From JBBQKI01 sp038326725 (lineage in GTDB: Bacteria; Bacteroidota; Bacteroidia; Flavobacteriales; Flavobacteriaceae), in NCBI GenBank assembly GCA_038326725.1, contig JBBQKI010000017.1:1-54216 (forward strand): DNA of 54,216 nucleotides, read 5' to 3'. Shown here in pieces: positions 43,383 to 51,744 of this stretch. Made by a program: the position numbers and the translations under genes. The notes under the pieces were generated by a model. The model worked only from the letters and a program-made list of their open reading frames with translations. It was not told the origin of the DNA and made no database searches. Numbering within the stretch: position 1 is the stretch's first letter; every line of letters starts with the position of its first letter.

Positions 43383-44552
43383 ATGAGAAAATCTAAAACC
43401 ATTATTATTTTAATAACTATTGTAGTTCTTTTTGCCGTGGCCATGTTTTGGCTTTATGCGAAAAACGCAGAAGATCCTGTGGTTTACACTACTCAAAAAC
43501 CCGTAATTGGCACAATCGTAAAAGGAACTTTGGCCACGGGCAGCATTGTCCCAAAAGAAGAAGTGTTGATAAAGCCCAACATTTCGGGAATTATTGAGGA
43601 AATATTCGTGGAAGCAGGAGAAATTATCGAAGCTGGAGACCTTATAGCGAAAGTAAAAGTGGTACCAAATGTATCATCTTTAAACAGCGCGCAAAACAAC
43701 ATTAGCGGCGTTCGTACCCAGGTTGAAACCGCCCGTTTGGCTTTTGAAAATCAAAAAAACATTTATGACCGCCAAAAAGGTTTGTTTGATAAAGGGGTTA
43801 TTTCTGCCAACGATTTCGACAACGCCCAACTTGCTTTTGACCAAGCCCAGCAACGTTTCAAACAAGAACAGGTTACCCTTCGTGGAGCCATTCAAAATTA
43901 TGATATTGTAAAAACTGGTACCACCAGCGGTATGGGCGCATCTGCCAACACGGAAATCCGGGCGACGGTTTCGGGGATGGTTTTGGACGTACCAGTGAAA
44001 ACGGGCAATCAGGTCATCGAATCCAATAATTTCAATGAAGGCACTACCATCGCTATTTTGGCCGATGTGAAAAGCATGATTTTTCAGGGAAAAGTGGATG
44101 AAAGCGAAGTGGGAAAAATAAAGGAGAATCTACCTTTGGAAATCACTGTAGGCGCTATTGAGAACAAAACCTTTGAAGCCGTATTGGATTACATCGCACC
44201 GAAAGGAATTGTTGAAAACGGTGCCATTCAATTTGAAATAAAAGGCACATTAAAGAATATAGATACTACCACTACTTTTATACGTGCAGGGTTAAGCGCA
44301 AATGCTTCCATTATTTTGGCTAAAGCTGAAAACGTGCTTACCATTAAGGAAGCTTTGGTGCAATATGACCCGAAAACCCAAAAACCTTTTGTGGAAATTA
44401 AAGTGGGCGATCAGGAATTTAAAAGAAAAGATGTGGAGCTCGGTATCAGCGACGGAATTGATGTGGAAGTTAAAAGCGGGGTTTCAAAAGATGACGAGAT
44501 TAAAGTGTGGAATCAGTTGAAACCCGCCGAACCTATAATTTCCAATCAATAA
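43383..44552 (+). CDS. Periplasmic adaptor (membrane fusion protein), first copy
   Basis: A 389-residue HlyD/MacA-type adaptor that bridges an inner-membrane transporter and an outer-membrane channel. It has an N-terminal membrane anchor (about 8-25), a lipoyl-like domain (VLIKPNISGIIEEIFVEAGE, later TVSGMVLDVPVKTGNQV), a coiled-coil hairpin (about 100-170, ARLAFENQKNIYDRQKGL) and beta-barrel plus proximal domains to the end. It follows the second permease by 27 bases. The layout matches the MacA role in a MacAB-TolC pump. Confidence 0.92.
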   Translation: MRKSKTIIILITIVVLFAVAMFWLYAKNAEDPVVYTTQKPVIGTIVKGTLATGSIVPKEEVLIKPNISGIIEEIFVEAGEIIEAGDLIAKVKVVPNVSSLNSAQNNISGVRTQVETARLAFENQKNIYDRQKGLFDKGVISANDFDNAQLAFDQAQQRFKQEQVTLRGAIQNYDIVKTGTTSGMGASANTEIRATVSGMVLDVPVKTGNQVIESNNFNEGTTIAILADVKSMIFQGKVDESEVGKIKENLPLEITVGAIENKTFEAVLDYIAPKGIVENGAIQFEIKGTLKNIDTTTTFIRAGLSANASIILAKAENVLTIKEALVQYDPKTQKPFVEIKVGDQEFKRKDVELGISDGIDVEVKSGVSKDDEIKVWNQLKPAEPIISNQ

Positions 44553-44574
44553 TAATGTAACCTTTACCTTTGTA

Positions 44575-44582
44575 ACGTTCGT
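44575..44582 (+). promoter_or_regulatory. Candidate internal -7 box before the TolC-type gene
   Basis: TACCTTTG, an exact TAnnTTTG match in the 65-base gap, 35 bases before the start. No TTG at -33 distance. If real, the channel, second adaptor and tsaB could be expressed without the permeases. Confidence 0.4.
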
Positions 44583-44617
44583 TTCAATCTTAAGACAAAC
44601 AAACAATATTATTACTC

Positions 44618-45949
44618 ATGAAAAAACTACCAATCCTTTTCATATTCCTACTTGCAGCATTTCAAGCAAATTCACAAAAAAAGTTGTGGACCTTGCAGGA
44701 GTGTGTGGAGCATGCTTTAAAGAACAATATTTCTATTAAACAAAGCGAGCTTGATTTGGAGCTCACCGAAGCAGAAAAACTGGAAGCCATTGGCAATTTT
44801 TTGCCTTCTATAAATGCGGATGCCAGCCTTGCGCGGAACACAGGTTTAAGTTTGGACCCCACTACCAATCAGCTGGTGAATACCACTTTTCTTTCCGCTA
44901 ATGGCGGGGTTACTATAGGGTACACACTTTTTGATGGGCTGCGAAATGTCCGACATCTGCAACGCGCAAAGCTTTCAAAATTGGCTAGCCAATACCGTTT
45001 GGACAAAATGCAGGATGATATTTCGCTGTTCGTAGCCAATTCTTTTTTACAAGTTTTGTTGAACAAGGCGAACCTGAAAGTGGCTCAGGCTCAAAATCTG
45101 GTTACGCATGAACAGTTGGACCGAACTAATAATTTGGTGGAGGCTGGGGTACTGCCACGTGGCGATTTACTCGAAATAAAAGCTACGGATGCAAGCGAAA
45201 AACAACGAATCGCTGTTACCGAGAACGATGTAAGGATTTCGTTGATAAGTTTGGCGCAATTAATTTTGATAAAAGATTACGAAAATTTTGACATTGCCCA
45301 GGAAGAATACAATATTGTGAATGACCAAGTAGTAGATAAAAGTGTTGCCGAAATTATCGAAACCGCAAAAGAAAACCGTTCAGAAGTAAAGATTGCGGAG
45401 CAGAATGTAGCATTAGCGGAAAAAGACGTACAGTTTGCTAAAGGCGCATATTTTCCAACACTTTCAGCATTTTTTGGGTACAACACCCGCTACGCCGATA
45501 ATGATTTTCTTGAAAGGGATTTTGTGGAACAGTTATATTTGAATGACGGTATTGGCTATGGATTGCAATTGAACGTTCCCATTCTAAATGGTTTTTCGGT
45601 GCGAGGCAATGTTAAGCGGAACAAGATAAATTTGGAGAGGTCTAAATATGAATTGGAACAGGCTCAACTTGATTTGGAATCCAATGTTTACCAAGCCTAT
45701 GTGGATGCAAACGGCGCGCTAAAAGCTTACGAAGCTGCATTGGCTGCTTTGGAATCGCAGGAGCTGGCCTATCAATATGCAAAAGATAGATACGACGTGG
45801 GCTTGACGAATGCCTTCGATTTCAGCCAGTCCAAACTCAGGTTTGACAATGCGAGCATTGAGGTAAACCGAAGTAAATTCGATTATATTTTTAAATTAAA
45901 AGTTTTGGAACTATATTTTGGGGTGCCAACCACTGAATTAAAATTTTAA
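44618..45949 (+). CDS. TolC-type outer-membrane channel
   Basis: A 443-residue TolC-family protein with a signal peptide (residues 1-20, cleavage near NSQ). TolC features are visible: LQECVEHALKNNISIKQSELDLELTEAEKLEA at the start of the first repeat, long helices with heptad character, YTLFDGLRNVRHLQRAKLS, then a second repeat (AEQNVALAEKDVQFAKGAYFPTL) and the closing YELEQAQLDLESNVYQAY helices. The trimer would form the outer-membrane exit duct. It lies between two adaptor genes, and the stop is two bases before the next start. Confidence 0.93.
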   Translation: MKKLPILFIFLLAAFQANSQKKLWTLQECVEHALKNNISIKQSELDLELTEAEKLEAIGNFLPSINADASLARNTGLSLDPTTNQLVNTTFLSANGGVTIGYTLFDGLRNVRHLQRAKLSKLASQYRLDKMQDDISLFVANSFLQVLLNKANLKVAQAQNLVTHEQLDRTNNLVEAGVLPRGDLLEIKATDASEKQRIAVTENDVRISLISLAQLILIKDYENFDIAQEEYNIVNDQVVDKSVAEIIETAKENRSEVKIAEQNVALAEKDVQFAKGAYFPTLSAFFGYNTRYADNDFLERDFVEQLYLNDGIGYGLQLNVPILNGFSVRGNVKRNKINLERSKYELEQAQLDLESNVYQAYVDANGALKAYEAALAALESQELAYQYAKDRYDVGLTNAFDFSQSKLRFDNASIEVNRSKFDYIFKLKVLELYFGVPTTELKF

Positions 45950-45951
45950 AA

Positions 45952-47238
45952 ATGAAGAAAAAAACAGGTATTTGGATCGGGGCCATTGCAGTGTTGTTAA
46001 TCGTTGTTTTGATTGGCGGCAAAAAAGCTGGCTGGTTCGGAAAATCCGGGAATTTCAAGGAAGTTGAAATCACCCAAATAAAACCGATGGACATTATTGA
46101 AACCGTGGCCGCCACGGGGAAAATCCAACCCGAGATAGAAATTAAATTATCCTCGGAAGTTTCGGGCGAAATCATTGAACTTCCCATAAAAGAAGGACAG
46201 CAAGTCCAAAAAGGCGATTTGTTAGTGCGCATTAATCCGGACCTGATTCAAGCCGCCGTTACCCAATCGCAGGCAGGTTTGCAAAACATGCGTGCGCAAT
46301 TGGCACAAGCGGAGGCGAATTTAAAAAACGCAAGATCAGCTTACGACCGAAACAAATCACTATTTGAAAAAGGCGTTATATCAAAAGCCGAATGGGACGG
46401 CTCGGTTGCAGAATTTGAAGTAGCGGAGGCGAATGTAAAATCAGTTTATTACAACGTGCAAAGTGCTTCTTCTAGCGTAAAGCAATCTCAAGACAATCTT
46501 TCCCGGACCACTATTTATGCGCCCATGAGCGGTACTATTTCCATGCTTTCCGTGGAACTGGGCGAGCGGGTGGTTGGCACCGCGCAAATGGCAGGGACCG
46601 AAATTGTTCGCGTTGCGAATTTGCAAAACATGGAAGTCGAGGTGGACGTAAATGAAAACGACATAGTCAAGGTTTCGGTGGGCGATTCAACAATTGTGGA
46701 AGTGGATGCTTATCTAAAGCGCGAATTTCAGGGAATTGTAACCGAAATTTCAAATTCTGCGGAAAGCGTTTTAACTGCAGATCAGGTTACCAATTTTAAA
46801 GTAAAAGTGCGAATCCTTCCAAGTTCTTATGAAGATTTGACAGAAGGAAAGCCTGAAAATTTTTCTCCATTTCGCCCCGGAATGACTGCCACGGTTGATA
46901 TAATTACTCATAAAAAGAAGAATATCATAGGAGTGCCAATAAGTGCCATCGTAATCAAAACCGATACTTTGGAAGAAAAGAAATCATTGGTCACCGAAAC
47001 CATTTCAGAAAATCAAACAAAATTTGAAGCTTTATACGTAAAAGTTGGGGATGAAGCGAAATTGCGCGTGGTGAAAACCGGCATTCAGGACGACTCTAAT
47101 ATTGAAATACTCTCTGGGCTAAAGGAGGGCGAAACCGTTATAACGGGCCCTTATAATACCGTTACAAAATCATTGAAAAACAATGATAAAGTAGAGATTT
47201 TGGTTCCCAAAAATGAAGAACCTGAAGAAAAAGAGTAA
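45952..47238 (+). CDS. Periplasmic adaptor (membrane fusion protein), second copy
   Basis: A 428-residue adaptor related to the one at 43383. It has a membrane anchor (about 7-23), a lipoyl half-motif (IKLSSEVSGEIIELPIKEGQ), a coiled-coil hairpin (about 95-175, AGLQNMRAQLAQAEANLKNA), the second lipoyl half (TIYAPMSGTISMLSVELGER) and a beta-barrel. The C-terminal 40 residues are Lys/Glu-rich. Having two adaptors in one pump operon is less usual than one; they may form a mixed ring or serve different permeases. It starts two bases after the TolC-type gene and ends two bases before tsaB. Confidence 0.92.
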   Translation: MKKKTGIWIGAIAVLLIVVLIGGKKAGWFGKSGNFKEVEITQIKPMDIIETVAATGKIQPEIEIKLSSEVSGEIIELPIKEGQQVQKGDLLVRINPDLIQAAVTQSQAGLQNMRAQLAQAEANLKNARSAYDRNKSLFEKGVISKAEWDGSVAEFEVAEANVKSVYYNVQSASSSVKQSQDNLSRTTIYAPMSGTISMLSVELGERVVGTAQMAGTEIVRVANLQNMEVEVDVNENDIVKVSVGDSTIVEVDAYLKREFQGIVTEISNSAESVLTADQVTNFKVKVRILPSSYEDLTEGKPENFSPFRPGMTATVDIITHKKKNIIGVPISAIVIKTDTLEEKKSLVTETISENQTKFEALYVKVGDEAKLRVVKTGIQDDSNIEILSGLKEGETVITGPYNTVTKSLKNNDKVEILVPKNEEPEEKE

Positions 47239-47240
47239 TA

Positions 47241-47900
47241 ATGGCAACCATTTTATGCCTTGAAACGGCAACAACCAATTGTTCAGTAGCTTTATCGGTA
47301 AACGGTAGCGTTGTTGCTTTGGAGGAAGTGAACGAGGAAAAATTTGCGCATGCTGAAAAACTTCATATTTTCATTGAAAACGTTTTAAAAAAATCTGGGA
47401 TACAGAAAAACCAATTGGACGCCATCGCAGTAAGCAAAGGGCCGGGTTCCTACACTGGTTTGCGGATTGGGGTTTCTGCAGCCAAGGGTTTATGTTTTGC
47501 ACTAGATGTTCCTTTGATTTCAATTGCAACCTTGCAAAGTTTGGCCCAACAAATCAAAATAGTTTCAGGAATAATAATCCCGATGCTTGACGCTAGGCGG
47601 ATGGAGGTTTACTCGGCCGTGTTTTCTTCAGAAAAAAAACAACTTCGGGAAACTAGGGCTGAAATACTGAATGAAAATTCTTTTTCAGAATATTCAAATG
47701 AGGAAAAAATATATTTTATAGGGGATGGTGCTGAAAAATTCAAACCACTATGTTCTCTTAAAAATGCGGTTTTCATTGATGGATTATTTCCTTCGGCCAA
47801 GGAAATGGGAGCGTTGGCAGAGGTTAAAAATAAAATAAGCGACATTGAAGATGTCGCTTATTTTGAACCTTTTTATTTAAAGGATTTTATTTCCGGATAA
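47241..47900 (+). CDS. tsaB: tRNA t6A modification protein TsaB
   Basis: TsaB is the partner of TsaD in making N6-threonylcarbamoyladenosine at position 37 of ANN-decoding tRNAs, an essential step in many bacteria. The 219 residues show the family start ILCLETATTNCSVALSVNG, AHAEKLH, the loop AVSKGPGSYTGLRIGVSAAKG and MLDARRMEVYSAVF. It lacks the TsaD metal site, as expected. It begins two bases after the second adaptor, so it is probably transcribed with the efflux genes. The last 70 bases encode a perfect hairpin (47832-47864) that looks like a terminator for the convergent gene. Confidence 0.95.
   Translation: MATILCLETATTNCSVALSVNGSVVALEEVNEEKFAHAEKLHIFIENVLKKSGIQKNQLDAIAVSKGPGSYTGLRIGVSAAKGLCFALDVPLISIATLQSLAQQIKIVSGIIIPMLDARRMEVYSAVFSSEKKQLRETRAEILNENSFSEYSNEEKIYFIGDGAEKFKPLCSLKNAVFIDGLFPSAKEMGALAEVKNKISDIEDVAYFEPFYLKDFISG
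47832..47864 (-). terminator. Terminator hairpin for the convergent gene, located inside the end of tsaB
   Basis: A perfect 14-bp inverted repeat (47832-47845 with 47851-47864) with a five-base loop. Read on the minus strand, the hairpin follows the stop of the gene at 47906 by about 40 bases and is followed by a T-rich tail (TTTTATTTTT including the stem foot). It lies wholly within tsaB codons. A plus-strand role is less likely, as the T tract there comes only after six bases. Confidence 0.75.
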
Positions 47901-47905
47901 AATTT

Positions 47906-48616
47906 TTACAACAAGGAGTTGAAATACGTAACCAGTTTTTCAAGATCGGTCTCTTTATTCAAGTCCAATTTATTGTCGGAAATATATTCCTTTACTTCAC
48001 TTTTCTTTTTATCCATTACCTTCAGGATTTTTGATTTGGTGTTCGGCAATTCATAAAAATCGCCCGCCTTGCTCACCAAATAATATGTATCCGTTTGGGT
48101 AAACGATGCACGCCTGTCTTTTTCATAAGTTGTTCGTGCCTTTGCAGGAGGGCTGAACAACGAGGTGGTCTTTTTGTATAGGTCAAAATGTTTGCCTTGG
48201 GTAACAATATTGAAATAGCCCCCTTTTTCCACAGAACCATCAAGAGGTACGAAAATATACATGTCATTGAAAATCTTGGCATAGATATTTGGGTCTTTTA
48301 ATAGGGCGCTATAATTTTCCTCACCAGATCTGCCCATGTTTTTTATTTCAATTTCATCGGCATGCACATTATAACGTAGCTGTACGCTGGGCTGGACCAC
48401 TTTGCTGTCTTGATAAAGCACACCCGGCATGAATTCCTTAGTGGCATAAGGAGAACCTTCAACATCCTTGAATTCCGCTTCGGTAAGGCCAAAAGCCAAG
48501 GATTTCTGGTTTATATCGATAGTGCGCGAATAAACATCAAAGGCGGAATTATTAGCTTGGGAAAACCCGGTGAGGCTAATTAGTCCAACGATGGTAAACA
48601 AAAATAAATTTTTCAT
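47906..48616 (-). CDS. Exported protein of unknown function
   Basis: A 236-residue protein with a signal peptide (cleavage near GFSQ, residue 20). I do not recognise the family. Seen in it: an N-terminal stretch SAFDVYSRTIDINQ, a middle part with alternating beta-like segments (PSVQLRYNVHADEIEIKNMG, NDMYIFVPLDGSVEKGGYF, TTSLFSPPAKARTTYEKDRR) and a Lys-rich C-terminus (SKILKVMDKKKSEVKEYIS) that looks helical. No cysteine pair or catalytic motif is evident. It is the last of a minus-strand series after an MscS gene; a box TACCTTTA (48647-48640) lies 23 bases before its start. A periplasmic or outer-membrane location is likely. Confidence 0.75.
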   Translation of the reverse strand: MKNLFLFTIVGLISLTGFSQANNSAFDVYSRTIDINQKSLAFGLTEAEFKDVEGSPYATKEFMPGVLYQDSKVVQPSVQLRYNVHADEIEIKNMGRSGEENYSALLKDPNIYAKIFNDMYIFVPLDGSVEKGGYFNIVTQGKHFDLYKKTTSLFSPPAKARTTYEKDRRASFTQTDTYYLVSKAGDFYELPNTKSKILKVMDKKKSEVKEYISDNKLDLNKETDLEKLVTYFNSLL

Positions 48617-48659
48617 GATTTCAATTTTTAATGATGTGTTAAAGGTAACAATATTTTAT

Positions 48660-49514
48660 CTACTCTTTCTCTTTCGGGGTTTCATCCATATTATAATTAT
48701 AGGAAACCTGTTGTGGAAAGGGAAATACGATCCCGGCAGCTTCTAACCTTAGTTTTGCTTCTTCAATAGTGTAAAAACGCACATCAAAAAAATCCTCAAT
48801 AAGGATCCAATAACGGAGCGAAAGGTTTACTGAATTTTCTGCTAATTCCACCACCACCACCACGGGAATTTTATCTTCCATTTTCAATATCAATTTCTGT
48901 TCCATTGCTAGATTGAGTAGGATATCCTTAGCCACTTTTATGGAATTATCATAACTAATTCCAAAAACAAGGTTCTCACGCCTTATTCCTTCTTCGGAAT
49001 AATTAATAATATTGTCATTACTCAATTTTCCGTTGGGGATTATCACCAATTGGTTGCCAAAAGTTGTTAGTTTAGTCGTAAAAATCGAGATTTCTTTCAC
49101 CGTCCCCTCTACGCCTTGTGCCGCAATAAAATGTCCTACCCGGTAGGGTTTAAAAAGCATAATCAAAACCCCACCCGCAAAATTTGCCAGCGATCCCTGT
49201 AGCGCCAAACCAATGGCAAGTCCCGCCGCCCCAATAATTGCAACAAAGGATGAGGTTTGTACTCCCAGTTGCGAAATTACAGTTATGAAAAGCATAACTT
49301 TTAAAATCCAATTGATCACATCCAAAAGGAAAGTACGCAACGTAATATCTATATCTTTTTTTACGAAAATATTCCGTATGATGCGATTAATGAATTTTAT
49401 GATCCACCAGCCAACAATTAATAAGATAATGGCAGCCACAAGATTAGGCAGGTAATCGATCAATTTTTTGCCATATTCCTCTATGTAAATGTCCCAGTTT
49501 TTGAATTTTTCCAT
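48660..49514 (-). CDS. MscS-type small-conductance mechanosensitive channel
   Basis: MscS channels open under membrane tension and release solutes after osmotic downshock. The 284 residues have three hydrophobic segments (about 19-43, 65-86 and 92-125); the third holds the pore helix pattern with GAAGLAIGLALQGSLANFAGGVLIM and the conserved KPYRVGHFI turn into the beta domain. The C-terminal cytoplasmic domain is of normal size (to about 275), ending in a short charged tail. It begins 22 bases after the stop of the DUF255 gene, so the two are probably co-transcribed. Confidence 0.93.
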   Translation of the reverse strand: MEKFKNWDIYIEEYGKKLIDYLPNLVAAIILLIVGWWIIKFINRIIRNIFVKKDIDITLRTFLLDVINWILKVMLFITVISQLGVQTSSFVAIIGAAGLAIGLALQGSLANFAGGVLIMLFKPYRVGHFIAAQGVEGTVKEISIFTTKLTTFGNQLVIIPNGKLSNDNIINYSEEGIRRENLVFGISYDNSIKVAKDILLNLAMEQKLILKMEDKIPVVVVVELAENSVNLSLRYWILIEDFFDVRFYTIEEAKLRLEAAGIVFPFPQQVSYNYNMDETPKEKE

Positions 49515-49536
49515 AATTTTTCCTAAAAATATAATA

Positions 49537-51570
49537 TCACTTTTTTATTAATTCCAAAGCCTTCCAACTTTCATTAACAGGCAGCTTGCAGGTGTTGTCC
49601 GTACAAACATAAATCAAGGTTTCGCCATTTACAAACCTGTGTTTAAATAAAGGCAAATCACTTTCCCCCAAACTTCCCCCAATAAATGAATTTGGCAAAT
49701 ATTCTTTGCTGAGTTCAGCAACTTTTTCCAAGGCATCCCCACCAACCACGATTGCCTCAAAATAATTGTTTTGATAATTCCCCAGCAAATCCAGCCAATT
49801 GGAAAATCCCGAAGGATGATTTTCCATTTCAAGTAGTATGTTTTTCAACATTTGCTCAGCCGTTTCCTCATATTTTTGGACCTCAAAAAACCGAGAAAGT
49901 TTAAATAGGTTTTTAGCCATTATTGAATTTGATGATGCGATTACGTTATCGCGGTATTCAAAATTACGGGCAATTAACGCTGTGTCAAGTTTTGAAGTAA
50001 AAAAGAACATTTGGGTTTCTTCGTCAAAAAAGTTTTCAAAAGAATAGTCCGCAAGTTCTTTTGAAATTTTCATCCAAGCTGTATCCAAAGTAATTTCATA
50101 GATTGAAATAAATGCCTCAATTACCGCGGCATAATCCTCCAAAAAACCATTGATCGTACTTTTGCCGTTTTTATAATTGTGAAACAAAGCCCCGTTTTTT
50201 TGAATTTGTTTTTCGTAAATAAATTGGGCATTTTTTAGTGCGGCATCCAAATATTCCTCTTTTTGAAAAACCTTAAATGCATCCACATATCCCTTTAACA
50301 TTAAAGCATTCCACGAAGTGAGGGTTTTATCGTCGAGACTTGGCTTTGGGCGTTGGTTGCGGAAGATCAATAATTTTTCTTTCCAGATGTTTCTTTTCTT
50401 CCGAAGGTCTGCAGTGGAAATGGAGAATTTTTCGGCAATTTCTACATCATTTTTATCTCGGATCAAAACATAATTATTTTCTTCCCACCGCCCGAAATCG
50501 TTGATATTATAATAGGTTTTGAAAATTTCAAAATCTTCCTTCAACAAAAGCTGCAGTTCTTCTTTAGTAAAAACATAAAAAGCACCTTCCTCCAAAACCC
50601 CATTTCCGTTTTCGCTATCGGCATCCAAAGAGGAAAAAAAATTACCATCGGGATGCGTCATTTCATGTTTGATAAATTCTAATGTTTCTTCCACCACTTC
50701 TTTATAAAGCGGATTGTGGGTTGCAGAAAATGCGTGGCTGTAAAGGCTCACCAATTGTGCGTTGTCATAAAGCATTTTCTCGAAATGTGGGATGTGCCAT
50801 TTTTCATCAACGCTGTAGCGCGAAAACCCGCCACCAACGTGGTCGTATATGCCCCCATATGCCATTTTTTCCAAAGTAAGGTTTACGTATGCCAGCAGTT
50901 TTTCATCTTTTTTTTGAACGGCATGCCGCAACAAATACCCAATATTATTGGGCATCATGAATTTTGGCACATGTTTGTTCCCTCCAAAATCATTATCAAA
51001 ACCCAAGCTCCACTTTGAGATCAAATTTTCAGTGGGTAAATTTTCAAAATCGACTTCCCTTTTATTCAAATGGATTAAATCCATATTTTTTATTCCCGCT
51101 TCCAGCCGTGATGCATACTCGAGCAGTTTTTCGGGTTCACTTTTATAGAGTTCCGAAATTTTCCCTAAGGCTTCAATCCATTCATTTTTCCTGAAATAGG
51201 TGCCGCCCCAAACCGGCCTTCCGTCCGGCAAAGCAACCACATTCAATGGCCAACCGCCGCTGCCGGTCATCAGTTGCACGGCGTTCATGTAAAGCTGGTC
51301 CACGTCCGGCCTCTCTTCCCTATCCACTTTTATCGAAATATAATGGGCATTCATTACTCCTGCAACCTCGGCATTTTCAAAACTTTCGTGTTCCATCACG
51401 TGGCACCAATGGCAAGCAGCATACCCGATGCTTATAATAATGAGTTTATTTTCAGTCTTTGCGTGTTGCAAAATAGTATCGTTCCAAGGCTTCCAATTCA
51501 CAGGGTTGTGGGCGTGCTGAAGCAAGTAAGGGCTGCTTTCGAGGATAAGGTCGTTTGTGTGGATTTGCAT
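49537..51570 (-). CDS. Thioredoxin-domain protein of the DUF255/YyaL (SSP411) family
   Basis: A 677-residue cytoplasmic protein. The N-terminal thioredoxin-like domain (about 1-170) has the family signature SPYLLQHAHNPVNW and the active-site-like Cys53-His-Trp-Cys56 in AACHWCHVMEHESF, followed by DREERPDVDQLYM. The remaining 500 residues form an alpha/alpha toroid like those of N-acylglucosamine 2-epimerases and six-hairpin glycosidases (GGGFSRYSVDEKWHIPHFEKML, SLDADSENGNGVLEEGAFY, KTLTSWNALMLKGY). The biochemical activity of the family is not known with confidence. It heads a minus-strand pair with the MscS gene. Confidence 0.9.
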   Translation of the reverse strand: MQIHTNDLILESSPYLLQHAHNPVNWKPWNDTILQHAKTENKLIIISIGYAACHWCHVMEHESFENAEVAGVMNAHYISIKVDREERPDVDQLYMNAVQLMTGSGGWPLNVVALPDGRPVWGGTYFRKNEWIEALGKISELYKSEPEKLLEYASRLEAGIKNMDLIHLNKREVDFENLPTENLISKWSLGFDNDFGGNKHVPKFMMPNNIGYLLRHAVQKKDEKLLAYVNLTLEKMAYGGIYDHVGGGFSRYSVDEKWHIPHFEKMLYDNAQLVSLYSHAFSATHNPLYKEVVEETLEFIKHEMTHPDGNFFSSLDADSENGNGVLEEGAFYVFTKEELQLLLKEDFEIFKTYYNINDFGRWEENNYVLIRDKNDVEIAEKFSISTADLRKKRNIWKEKLLIFRNQRPKPSLDDKTLTSWNALMLKGYVDAFKVFQKEEYLDAALKNAQFIYEKQIQKNGALFHNYKNGKSTINGFLEDYAAVIEAFISIYEITLDTAWMKISKELADYSFENFFDEETQMFFFTSKLDTALIARNFEYRDNVIASSNSIMAKNLFKLSRFFEVQKYEETAEQMLKNILLEMENHPSGFSNWLDLLGNYQNNYFEAIVVGGDALEKVAELSKEYLPNSFIGGSLGESDLPLFKHRFVNGETLIYVCTDNTCKLPVNESWKALELIKK

Positions 51571-51708
51571 TGGGTGTTGGGTATTAAGAAATAGGAATTA
51601 GCGAAAAGCGATTGGGGATTAGCCTTGCCCGCCTAAACCCCAAAGGGGGAATTATAAAATTGAGTTTATCTTTTCTTGACTTTTGTCTTGATTCTTGGCT
51701 CTTAACCT

Positions 51709-51744
51709 CCATCAACCAACAACCATCAACCAACAACCATCAAC
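51709..51744. repeat. Short 14-base tandem repeat beside nifU
   Basis: A 14-base unit (CCATCAACCAACAA) is present twice in full and once in part, ending at the nifU stop. The surrounding 51571-51743 stretch (173 bases) otherwise shows no gene, promoter or terminator. Confidence 0.8.

Noticed and set aside
51709..51744. Possible CRISPR array
   Set aside because: The 14-base units are contiguous, with no spacers, and only about two and a half copies exist; it is a simple tandem repeat.
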